Shown one piece after another: positions 35,378-43,087 of a stretch of DNA of 64,000 bases. Source of the stretch: Antarctobacter aquimaris (GTDB taxonomy: Bacteria; Pseudomonadota; Alphaproteobacteria; Rhodobacterales; Rhodobacteraceae); assembly GCF_900184945.1 (NCBI RefSeq), contig NZ_FXYF01000015.1:42851-106850 (forward strand), given 5' to 3'. The notes under the pieces are model-generated. The model saw only the letters and a program-made list of their open reading frames with translations. It searched no databases and was not told the origin of the DNA. Positions within the stretch are counted from its first letter, which is position 1; each line of letters starts with the position of its first letter. The translations under genes and the position numbers were made by a program.

Positions 35378-36949
35378 ATGTCCGACGCCGCAGAGCAGAT
35401 CATCGCCCCCAAACGCCGCCGCACCGGGGGACGTTCCGGCAACACGCGCCGGGGTGGCTCGGTGATCGACCAGATGCCCTGGCGCCTTCCGGTGAACATC
35501 GACCGCCCGACCGAGCCCCTGACCGAGGAAGGCGTGGCGCGGATGCACGAGGCGACCATGCGCATCCTCGAGGAGATCGGGATCGAGTTCCTGAACCCCG
35601 AGGCGCTGGAGATCCTGCGCGCGGCGGGTTGCACCGTGAAGGGGGACAACGTCCGCATGGGCCGCGACATGGTGATGGACTACGTCGCCAAGGCGCCCGC
35701 GCAGTTCACCCTGACCCCGCGCAACCCGGACCGCCAACTGGTGATCGGCGGTGGTCACATCCTGTTCGGCAACGTGTCGTCCCCGCCCAACTACTACGAC
35801 CTCGAGATCGGCAAGAAGGTGTCCGGCACGCGCGAGCAGTGCCGCAACCTGCTGAAGCTGACACAGTTCTTCAACTGCATCCATTTCGCCGGCGGCTACC
35901 CGGTAGAGCCGGTCGACATCCACCCCAGCGTGCGCCACCTGGACGTGCTGTTCGACAAGCTGACGCTGTCGGACAAGGTGATGCACGCCTATTCGCTGGG
36001 CAGGGAGCGGGTCGAGGACGTGATGGAGATGGTCCGCATCGCCGGCGGCCTCACGCACGAGGAGTTCGATGCGACGCCGCGGATGTACACCAACATCAAC
36101 TCGACCTCGCCGCTCAAGCATGACTTCCCGATGATGGACGGCTGGATGCGGCTGGCGCGGCGGGGCCAAGCGCTGGTGGTGACGCCCTTCACGCTGGCGG
36201 GCGCAATGGCGCCGGTGACCATGGCGGGCGCCGTGGCTCAGTCGCTGGCCGAGGCGCTGGTGGCGGTGGTGCTGGCGCAGATCATCAACCCGGGCGTGCC
36301 CTGCGTGATCGGCACTTTTACCTCCAACGTGGACATGAAGACCGGCGCACCGGCCTTTGGTACGCCGGAATACATGCGCGCGACACAGATGACCGGGCAG
36401 ATGGCGCGCTACTACGGTCTGCCGCTGCGCTCATCGGGCGTCTGCGCGGCCAACGTGCCCGACGGGCAGGCGATGTGGGAAACCGAGCATTCGCTCTGGG
36501 CGGCGATCCAGTCGGGGACCAACATGGTCTACCACGCCGCGGGCTGGCTGGAGGGCGGGCTGATCGCCTGTCCAGAGAAATTCATCATGGATTGCGAAGT
36601 GTTGCAGCAATTGCAGCGCTACATGGAGCCCGAGATCTGCGATGTCTCGGACGATGCGCTGGCGGTCGAGACGATCCGCGAAGTGGGCCCGAACGGGCAT
36701 TTCTTCGGCGTGCAGCACACCCAGGACCGTTACGAGACGGCGTTTTACCAACCGTTCCTGTCGGACTGGAAGAATTTCGAGGCCTGGGAGGCCTCCGGCG
36801 GGCTCTGGACGCCGGAACGGGCGCATGCGCAGTTCAAGCGCATCATTGCCGAGTTCGAGGAGCCGCCGATGGACCCGGCCATTCGCGAGGAACTCGAAGC
36901 CTTCGTGGCCAAGCGCAAGGAAGAAGGCGGCGCGCCCACCGATTTCTGA
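35378..36949 (+). CDS. Trimethylamine methyltransferase (MttB) family protein, non-pyrrolysine
   Basis: A 523-residue member of the MttB superfamily, corrinoid-protein methyltransferases that demethylate methylated amines. A ribosome site (ggaggg) precedes the ATG at 35378. The frame has no internal TAG, so it belongs to the non-pyrrolysine branch, where MtgB and relatives use glycine betaine, proline betaine or carnitine. Family segments include the N-terminal THEEF/ILEEIGIEFLNPEA region, MHAYSLGRERVEDV, TPFTLAGAMAPVTMAG and the C-terminal FGVQHTQDRYETAFYQP. No corrinoid protein or activating methyltransferase gene is near. The role in aerobic roseobacters is uncertain. Confidence 0.85.
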   Translation: MSDAAEQIIAPKRRRTGGRSGNTRRGGSVIDQMPWRLPVNIDRPTEPLTEEGVARMHEATMRILEEIGIEFLNPEALEILRAAGCTVKGDNVRMGRDMVMDYVAKAPAQFTLTPRNPDRQLVIGGGHILFGNVSSPPNYYDLEIGKKVSGTREQCRNLLKLTQFFNCIHFAGGYPVEPVDIHPSVRHLDVLFDKLTLSDKVMHAYSLGRERVEDVMEMVRIAGGLTHEEFDATPRMYTNINSTSPLKHDFPMMDGWMRLARRGQALVVTPFTLAGAMAPVTMAGAVAQSLAEALVAVVLAQIINPGVPCVIGTFTSNVDMKTGAPAFGTPEYMRATQMTGQMARYYGLPLRSSGVCAANVPDGQAMWETEHSLWAAIQSGTNMVYHAAGWLEGGLIACPEKFIMDCEVLQQLQRYMEPEICDVSDDALAVETIREVGPNGHFFGVQHTQDRYETAFYQPFLSDWKNFEAWEASGGLWTPERAHAQFKRIIAEFEEPPMDPAIREELEAFVAKRKEEGGAPTDF

Positions 36950-37119
36950 ACCGCGCCCCGCGGGGGGCGGTGCGACCGATGCTGGATGGGTGTCGCCAAT
37001 TGGCTGCGAACGCCGGGTTCTCGGCCGGATCGCGCCCGGCCAAAACCCTCACAATTTTTCCTGTTACATGATTTTTAATCGCCCGCCGCCATGCTTCTCG
37101 CAAGGATGAGGTTGGTGAT

Positions 37120-37722
37120 ATGCATGGGTTGATCCTGAGGACCTTCCAGGTCTTTGTCGAGGATACATACGGGCCTGCGGTCTGGTCCGACATCGCCCAG
37201 CGGGCAAATCTCGAGGTCCCTGACTTCGAGGCCATGCTCAACTACGATGCACAGACCTATACGGCCCTGATCGGGGCCACGGAACGGCAGCTCAACAAAC
37301 CCGCCGAAACGATTTGGGAGGACGTGGGGACCTACCTTGTCTCGCATCCCAACAGCGAAGGGCTGCGCCGACTGCTGCGCTTTGGCGGCGTCGATTTCAT
37401 CGAGTTCCTGCATTCCCTGGACGATCTGCCGGACCGGACGCGCCTGGCTGTGGCAGACCTGGTCTTGCCCGACCTGGAGTTGAGCGAGACCGGGGCCAAC
37501 CGGTTCCGTCTCCGCGTCGGCGTCGGATTGCCGGGCTTCGGTTACGTGATGATGGGGGTCCTGCGCGCCATGGCCGATGACTACGGCGCGCTCGCGCTTC
37601 TGGACGCCGAGAGCGGGCAGCGTGGTGAACAGGTCCTGGAGATCACGGTGATCGAAACGGCTTATGCCGAAGGCCGGGAATTCGAGCTTGCCGCCAGCAA
37701 GGGCGCAGGAGTGGGGGAATGA
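37120..37722 (+). CDS. H-NOX-like (haem NO-binding) protein lacking the proximal His
   Basis: A 200-residue protein with the H-NOX start MHGLILRTFQVFVEDTYG and an internal LLRFGGVDFIEFLHSLDD block. In classical H-NOX the haem-ligand His follows LDxL; here that position is Pro 104 (DDLPDRT). A His exists six residues earlier (H98). The YxSxR haem-propionate motif is also not visible; the matching stretch reads FRLRVGVGLPGF. The start ATG at 37120 has a gagg site. Its stop overlaps the following HNOBA-GGDEF gene by 4 bp, the usual pairing of H-NOX with a cyclase. It is probably a sensor that has changed or lost its haem site. Confidence 0.8.
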   Translation: MHGLILRTFQVFVEDTYGPAVWSDIAQRANLEVPDFEAMLNYDAQTYTALIGATERQLNKPAETIWEDVGTYLVSHPNSEGLRRLLRFGGVDFIEFLHSLDDLPDRTRLAVADLVLPDLELSETGANRFRLRVGVGLPGFGYVMMGVLRAMADDYGALALLDAESGQRGEQVLEITVIETAYAEGREFELAASKGAGVGE

Positions 37723-38717
37723 GCACCATACCAGAAGAAATCCTGCACCACTTGTGCCCGATGCACGTGGTGCTGGACCCGCAGGGAAAGATACGACAGG
37801 CCGGCCCGACTCTCCACAAGCTCAGCCGCGAGCGGTTGGAGGGCGCGCGCTTTCTCGAAATCTTCGAAGTCTACCGCCCGCGCACCGTGGCCAGCATGGA
37901 GCAACTGCTGCAAACCGAGGGGCGCAAGATCCGCCTACGCCTGCGCAGCGGGATGCGCACCATGCTGTACGGCGTCCTGCTGTCCGACGGCAAGGGCGGG
38001 GCGGTCATCAACCTGTCGTTCGGAATCTATGTCGTCGACGCGGTGCGCGACTATGCCCTGACCAGCACGGATTTTGCGCCCACCGACCTGGCCGTCGAAA
38101 TGCTGTACCTGGTGGAGGCGAAGTCAGCCGCGATGGAATCGTCGCGCAACCTCAACACCCGGTTGCAGGGCGCCATGGTCGCCGCCGAGGAACGTGCCTA
38201 TACCGACACGCTGACCGGGTTGCGCAACCGCCGCGCGCTGGAGGCGGTGCTGGACCGGCTGCGCCGCAGCGGAGAGGTCTACGCGCTGATGCACATCGAC
38301 CTCGATTTCTTCAAGCAGGTGAACGACACGATGGGTCATGCGGCCGGTGACATGGTCCTGCGGCATGTCGCCCGGGTGCTGGGAGAAATCACCCGCAAGG
38401 AAGACACCGCAGCGCGGGTCGGGGGGGACGAATTCGTCATCATTTTCGCCAACCTGGCGAATCCGGGCCGCCTGGGAGAGATCGCCGCGCGCCTGATCCG
38501 CCGCATCGAGGAGCCGCTCACCTACGACGGGCACCTCTGCCACGTCTCTGCGAGCATCGGAATCGCCACGTCGCATGACGGCGCGGCCGATCCCGCGCAG
38601 CTGCTCGAACGCGCGGACGAGGCGCTTTATGCCTCGAAACGGTCAGGACGCGCGCAGTACAGTTTCTACGATCCGGCAGCCTCGGGAGGGGCAGAAGCAC
38701 GTGTCGAAGGCCGGTAA
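37719..38717 (+). CDS. HNOBA-GGDEF diguanylate cyclase
   Basis: A 332-residue protein. The N-terminal half (about 1-150) fits the HNOBA (haem NO-binding-associated) domain, including HMVVLDPQGKIRQAG-like sequence and GARFLEIFEVYRP. A short coiled segment (RNLNTRLQGAMVAAEERA) leads to a GGDEF domain with DTLTGLRNRRAL and the intact active site RVGGDEF. It should make cyclic di-GMP under control of the H-NOX-like protein, whose gene overlaps it. An RxxD inhibitory motif is not clear before GGDEF (TRKEDTAARVGGDEF). The stop lies 60 bp before tRNA-Gln. Confidence 0.88.
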   Translation: MSTIPEEILHHLCPMHVVLDPQGKIRQAGPTLHKLSRERLEGARFLEIFEVYRPRTVASMEQLLQTEGRKIRLRLRSGMRTMLYGVLLSDGKGGAVINLSFGIYVVDAVRDYALTSTDFAPTDLAVEMLYLVEAKSAAMESSRNLNTRLQGAMVAAEERAYTDTLTGLRNRRALEAVLDRLRRSGEVYALMHIDLDFFKQVNDTMGHAAGDMVLRHVARVLGEITRKEDTAARVGGDEFVIIFANLANPGRLGEIAARLIRRIEEPLTYDGHLCHVSASIGIATSHDGAADPAQLLERADEALYASKRSGRAQYSFYDPAASGGAEARVEGR

Positions 38718-38736
38718 ATTTCTGGCAAGTTTGGTC

Positions 38737-38765
38737 TTGATCCTGCCTTTCGCTCGGCGTATTCA
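38737..38765 (+). promoter_or_regulatory. Promoter of tRNA-Gln
   Basis: TTGATC (38737-38742) and TATTCA (38760-38765) with a 17-bp spacer lie 12 bp before the tRNA 5' end. Confidence 0.55.
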
Positions 38766-38777
38766 CCGCGCCACGGT

Positions 38778-38852
38778 TGGGGTGTAGCCAAGTGGTAAGG
38801 CAACGGTTTTTGGTACCGCGTACCGTAGGTTCGAATCCTACCACCCCAGCCA
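38778..38852 (+). tRNA. tRNA-Gln (UUG)
   Basis: The acceptor arms TGGGGTG and CACCCCA pair fully, the D stem GCC/GGC and the T arm GTAGG-TTCGAAT-CCTAC are intact, and CCA is encoded. The anticodon loop TTTTGGT gives anticodon TTG. The anticodon stem has one A-C mismatch at its outer pair. Confidence 0.95.
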
Positions 38853-39034
38853 GTTCCTTGATCCGCTCATGACGTCTTGCTTTGCAAGCTGTCGCTGAAG
38901 GCCACTTCGGAGCCGTTGCCCCAAGCGCGGCCCCGATTGAGAGTGAGCGGAACGCCCAAGTGGTCCCACCGGCTCATCAGGCTGTCCTGAATTGCACGCT
39001 GGCTTGTTGGCCGCAACTGAAGCATGCTCTTGGA

Positions 39035-39283
39035 ATGTTGGTAAAGCAAAGCGTCGCGATCGAAGATGTCCGTGTGCCGCTCAAGCGGAAGAAGACGCTG
39101 GATGAGGCAAAGGTACAACTGATCGCCGAGAGCATCATCGAGGACGGTCAACTTACGCCGATTCAAGTGCGCGCGGACGGCACCAGTTACGTACTGGTGG
39201 AGGGGCTGCATCGGCTGGAAGCTCTTCGCATCCTGGGGGAGACCTCTGTGGATGCGTATATTGTCAGGGCCCGCTTGCACTAG
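39035..39283 (+). CDS. ParB-like N-terminal domain protein, single domain
   Basis: An 82-residue protein that consists only of a ParB/Srx-type fold: VRVPLKRKKTLDEAKV, LIAESIIEDGQLTPIQVR, and YVLVEGLHRLEALRILG. It lacks the DNA-binding helix-turn-helix of true ParB. The start is uncertain; an open frame extends upstream to 38882 with alternative starts but unfamiliar sequence. Such short ParB-like proteins occur on phages, plasmids and genomic islands. Its position 180 bp downstream of tRNA-Gln, a common integration site, suggests the remains of an integrated element. Confidence 0.7.
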   Translation: MLVKQSVAIEDVRVPLKRKKTLDEAKVQLIAESIIEDGQLTPIQVRADGTSYVLVEGLHRLEALRILGETSVDAYIVRARLH

Positions 39284-39958
39284 CTGGCAAGTCGGCGGCC
39301 TGTGACATTGGGCAATCCCACCGCTGAAAACCATGTCTCTCGAAGGAATACCCAGGGTCGTCTCCATCGGGGACCACAGGCAGTTGCACCGTCACGCTCG
39401 CCAGGCTTTGCCACCCTTCCGGATCATGGCATCACCGTAGTTAGGATGTCGGCGGCGCTAGCCGGTCGGTGGCGGCACCCGGACCGTATCCGGCTCGACC
39501 CTCCCTTGCATCGTTGCGAGCAGCGACCGCCGGGCAATGGATCGTCGGGGAGCCACGCAGCTTCGCGGCTTCGTTGCAGGTTTCCCAGGTTCTGGTCTTG
39601 TGGGTTGGCGGATCGGGTTTGCTTGTGCCCAACAGCTGCCACGCTGGGGTCCGCGATGAGTCCTTTTCGGCTGTTGCGCGACAAAGCTGGAAATTCCGCT
39701 GCGGTCCAGCAAGGATCACCGAACTCCCGCGCAGTCAGCCTTGTCGGGCACCGGAGCAGGTTCAGGAGTCGGGTTGGCTCGCCCACGAGGCGTTCTTGGA
39801 GTGGATCGGCATTGACTGGTGACCCCGTGTCGGCAAATCCAGCGCACCCGCCAATGCGATGATCCGCAGGGCCATGGCAAACGACGCTCAAAGCGCGGTG
39901 AACAGAAAATAACCGGCGCAACCCGAACGGCGCCGGTCCCGGCCATGCGCGCATCTAC
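39284..39958. other. Stretch without recognisable genes downstream of the tRNA-linked fragment
   Basis: Open frames occur on both strands but overlap each other, use rare Cys/Trp-rich compositions and match no family I know. No integrase, direct repeat of the tRNA end, or strong hairpin is seen. It looks like decayed DNA between the tRNA-linked fragment and the nor locus. Confidence 0.5.
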
Positions 39959-40228
39959 TCAGCCGAAGTCCGTGCCGTGTGAGGCTCCTTCGTCTGCCGC
40001 TTGCGTGTCGGATTTATCCATCAGGTGGCGGATATGGCGGGCAAAGGTCCAGGTTGCCGGAACGCCGATCAAACAGCCGATCGCAATGGCCCATCCGGTC
40101 GACAGCACCGGCCCGCCAACCCAGCTGAAGATGAGCGCGGCGAAGAAAACGTTGACGCCCATCGCGCCTGCTCCGAACGGATACAGGACCAGGGCAATCC
40201 GCGCCGTCGACCAGCCCTGGCGGGTCAT
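39959..40228 (-). CDS. Small membrane protein at the end of the nor operon
   Basis: An 89-residue protein with two transmembrane helices (about residues 10-37 and 43-61) and a charged C-terminal tail. Its ATG overlaps the stop of the preceding 57-residue gene by 4 bp, which places it in the nor transcript. It may be a counterpart of small nor-accessory membrane proteins such as NorF, but sequence similarity is not clear enough to name it. Confidence 0.7.
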   Translation of the reverse strand: MTRQGWSTARIALVLYPFGAGAMGVNVFFAALIFSWVGGPVLSTGWAIAIGCLIGVPATWTFARHIRHLMDKSDTQAADEGASHGTDFG

Positions 40229-40398
40229 CGCCGGGACACCAGCCGGTGCACGGCGATCATCGACACGATCAGCGCGATGCAGGCGAGGGCGTACCAGAAC
40301 TCGGCCGTGGCCGATTGCGCCTGCGGGATCGGGCGGTCAAAGCCTTCGGCCCATGCGGGGGTCACAAGAAGGGCGGGGAGGAAACGGATATAGCGCAT
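40225..40398 (-). CDS. NnrT-like small membrane protein, 57 aa
   Basis: The frame begins MRYIRFLPALLVTPAWAEGF, looks like a signal-anchor followed by FDRPIPQAQSATAEFW, a transmembrane helix (about residues 33-50), and a basic end HRLVSRR. The FDRPIPQAQSATAE segment resembles the protein called NnrT, found behind norD in Rhodobacterales; that match is from memory. It starts 2 bp after norD ends and overlaps the next gene by 4 bp. A role in assembling or maturing nitric oxide reductase is inferred from position. Confidence 0.65.
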   Translation of the reverse strand: MRYIRFLPALLVTPAWAEGFDRPIPQAQSATAEFWYALACIALIVSMIAVHRLVSRR

Positions 40399-40399
40399 G

Positions 40400-42295
40400 T
40401 CAGGTCTCCTGAGTGAGTCTGCGGTAGATGTCGGGCAGGGCGCGGGTCAGGCGCTCGGGGTTGGGCAACAGTGTAAAGCCGCCGCGCCCGAAGATGCGGG
40501 CAAACCAGTCCTGCCCGTCCTCGTCGATGATGACGCCGTGCAGGGCGTGACCGGCAAGGCGGGCCTCGCGCACGGCCATGTGGCTGTCCTCGATGCCATG
40601 CTGGCCCTCGTAGTGGTCGAGGTCGTTGGGCTTGCCGTCGGTCAGCACGATCAGCAGCTTGCGGGCCGAGGGTTCGGCCGCCAGCTGCGCGCTGGCATGG
40701 CGGATGGCGGCGCCGAGACGGGTGTAGTGACCAGGTTTCAGGGCGCCGATATTGGCGGTGATCGCCGCGTTCATCGGCGCATCGAAATCCTTGCAGCGGG
40801 TCAGGAACACGCGGTCCCGGCGCAACGAGGAAAAACCCCAGATCCCCAGACGGTCGCCGGCGGCGTCGATCCCGGCGGCCAGCGCGGCCATGGCCTCGCG
40901 TGCGACTTCGATCACGGAGGTGTCGCCGATCGCGGCCTCTGTCGACCGCGACGTGTCGATCAGGAAGGCGACCGACAGGTCGCGTTCGGTCTGGCGCGCG
41001 GCCTGCCAGATGCGATCCGATCCGCGCCCGGTGGCGACCAGATCGGCGCGTGCGGTCAGCAGCGCATCCAGGTCCAGTTCCGTCCCGTCCACCTGCCGCG
41101 GTTGCAGGATGCGGCGCGGGCGCAGCGCCTCGAATTGGCGGCGCACCTCGCGAATGCGACGCTCATCGGCGCGGTAGGGATGCGCGGCGTCGGGCTGCGC
41201 GGGGGCATCCAGCACCCGGCAATGGCCGTCCATGTAACTGCGTGAACGGTGGTTCCATTCCGGATAGGTGTGTTCGCCGGCCAGCGCCTCGTGGTCAGCA
41301 TCGGCGGGGGACAGATCCAGATGCAGGCGCAGCCGGGTCGCGGCCTTGCGGTCGTGTTTGGACAGGGTGATGTTGTCCTGATCGTCGGCGGCCTTCTGGG
41401 CGTTTTCATCGTCGTCATCGTCGACGCTGCGGTTGATGTTCATTGACTCGACCCACGACAGGATCGACTCGAACCGGTGGATGATAAAGCTGTCCTTGCG
41501 GTTCTGTTGATCCTGATCCTTGCGCATGCCCAGCTTGCGACTGGTCAGCGCGGCAGTGGGCGGCGGGGCGGCGGGATCGGCCTGTTCTTCGGTCGCGGCA
41601 CTGCCCGAACCGGGTACGGCAAAGCGCAGCCAGATCGGCACCGGCGCAAAGGGCATGTAGCCGCGCGGCGTGCCGGAACAGGCGACGACAGGGGTGCCCC
41701 CGCAGAGTTGGTCGCGGATGGCGGTTTCAAAGATGGCCTCTTGCGCGGGGCGCGCCAGATCGGTCCGTGTAGCGGCGCAAAGGCGCGCCATTTCGGCATA
41801 ATCCTCACGCAGGCCGGGGCACAGCGCATAAGCGGCATCAGAGGCGGCGGCATTGGCGCGGATCTGGGCGCCGTCCAGCGCGGGGCCTTCGCCGGCCAGA
41901 CCCAGCGTGGCGGGATCGCTGACAGCCGCCAGCGCGGTCAGCCAGAAATAGGCGGCGCGGTTCAGCCGCGCCTCGGGAAAGGCGGCGATGAACGGGGGCA
42001 GGGACAGCCGTTCGCCATCATACTGCGCCACCCATTCGCGGTCGCGTTCCGCCCCCAGCTTGCGGCGCAGGAGCTGGCGGTGACGGACAAGGGTTGCCGG
42101 GGTTTCGGACAACTCCACCCCCGCCGCCCCGCCCAGGGCGCGGAACAGCACCGACAGGCTGGGCCGGACGGAGGCAAGCGGTACGCCCGCCTCAGGATAG
42201 GTGACGGCCTGTCCGATCCCGCTGGCCATGTCGTGCCAGAGATTTCCGACGGTTTCTTCCGGTTCCATGAGATCGGACAGGCGCATCTTTATCAT
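40400..42295 (-). CDS. norD: Nitric oxide reductase activation protein NorD
   Basis: A 631-residue protein with a C-terminal von Willebrand A domain: the MIDAS motif is FLIDTSRSTEAA (residues about 433-444), with later KLLIVLTDGKPNDLDHYEG. The N-terminal two thirds are helical, with an acidic DDDDEN stretch in the middle. NorD works with the AAA+ protein NorQ to insert non-haem iron into NorB. Its ATG overlaps the norQ stop in GGATGAT, so the pair is translationally coupled; an ATG three codons later is an alternative start. Confidence 0.94.
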   Translation of the reverse strand: MIKMRLSDLMEPEETVGNLWHDMASGIGQAVTYPEAGVPLASVRPSLSVLFRALGGAAGVELSETPATLVRHRQLLRRKLGAERDREWVAQYDGERLSLPPFIAAFPEARLNRAAYFWLTALAAVSDPATLGLAGEGPALDGAQIRANAAASDAAYALCPGLREDYAEMARLCAATRTDLARPAQEAIFETAIRDQLCGGTPVVACSGTPRGYMPFAPVPIWLRFAVPGSGSAATEEQADPAAPPPTAALTSRKLGMRKDQDQQNRKDSFIIHRFESILSWVESMNINRSVDDDDDENAQKAADDQDNITLSKHDRKAATRLRLHLDLSPADADHEALAGEHTYPEWNHRSRSYMDGHCRVLDAPAQPDAAHPYRADERRIREVRRQFEALRPRRILQPRQVDGTELDLDALLTARADLVATGRGSDRIWQAARQTERDLSVAFLIDTSRSTEAAIGDTSVIEVAREAMAALAAGIDAAGDRLGIWGFSSLRRDRVFLTRCKDFDAPMNAAITANIGALKPGHYTRLGAAIRHASAQLAAEPSARKLLIVLTDGKPNDLDHYEGQHGIEDSHMAVREARLAGHALHGVIIDEDGQDWFARIFGRGGFTLLPNPERLTRALPDIYRRLTQET

Positions 42296-43086
42296 CCGTA
42301 GATTGTCGCGATAAGGTCACGCAGTGCAACGCCCACGTCGGGCTCGTCGCTGAGAGGCTGCACGATGGCGGCTTCCAGCGCCTGGTCGACGCCCATGCCC
42401 CCCGCCATCAGGGTGGCGGCGTAGATCAGCAGGCGGGTCGAGACGCCTTCCTCCAGATCCATGCCGGACAGCTTCCGGATACGCCCGGCAAGCCGGACCA
42501 GAGGGGCGACGCGCCCCGGTTCCAGCCCGCTTTCGCGCGCCACGACCGCGATTTCGGCCTCTTCCGCCGGAAAATCGAAGGCAATCGACAGGAACCGCTG
42601 GCGCGTCGACGGCTTCAGCCGTTTCAGCACGTTCTGGTAGCCCGGGTTGTAGGAGGCCACCAGCATGAAGCCTTTGGGCGCCACCAGTTCCTCTCCGGTG
42701 CGGTCGATCATGAGGGTACGCCGCGTGTCGGTGAGTGGGTGCAGCACCACGGTCACGTCCTTGCGGGCCTCCACGACCTCATCGAGGTAGCAGATGCCGC
42801 CCTCGCGCACCGCGCGGGTCAACGGCCCGTCCACCCAGACCGTTTCGCCGCCCTTCAGCAGGTAGCGTCCGATCAGGTCGGCGGCCGACAGGTCGTCATG
42901 GCAGGCCACGGTGTACAGCGGCTTGCCCAGTCGCGCCGCCATGTGTTCGACAAAGCGGGTCTTGCCGCAGCCGGTCGGCCCCTTCAGAAGAAGGGGCAAA
43001 CCGTGGTCATAGGCCGTCTCGAACAGCGCGCATTCCTGCGCTGTCGGCTGGTAGAACGGCAGGGTGGGATTGACGTGCATGTTCAT
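42292..43086 (-). CDS. norQ: AAA+ ATPase NorQ
   Basis: A 264-residue MoxR/CbbQ-class AAA+ ATPase. Walker A is GPTGCGKTRFVEH (residues about 37-49), Walker B is ICYLDEVVEARKD, sensor 1 lies in MLVASYNPGYQN, and the C-terminal CbbQ segment with EEGVSTRLLIYAATL is present. It needs NorD to activate the nitric oxide reductase. The start ATG at 43086 has ggagg upstream and lies just before the norB stop, a compact operon arrangement. Confidence 0.95.
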   Translation of the reverse strand: MNMHVNPTLPFYQPTAQECALFETAYDHGLPLLLKGPTGCGKTRFVEHMAARLGKPLYTVACHDDLSAADLIGRYLLKGGETVWVDGPLTRAVREGGICYLDEVVEARKDVTVVLHPLTDTRRTLMIDRTGEELVAPKGFMLVASYNPGYQNVLKRLKPSTRQRFLSIAFDFPAEEAEIAVVARESGLEPGRVAPLVRLAGRIRKLSGMDLEEGVSTRLLIYAATLMAGGMGVDQALEAAIVQPLSDEPDVGVALRDLIATIYG

Positions 43087-43087
43087 C

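Noticed and set aside
35378..36949. Pyrrolysine-containing MttB
   Set aside because: The reading frame contains no internal TAG codon, and no pyl genes are present.
39302..39954. Two opposing reading frames of about 180 codons
   Set aside because: They overlap each other almost completely and show no recognisable protein pattern or convincing ribosome site.
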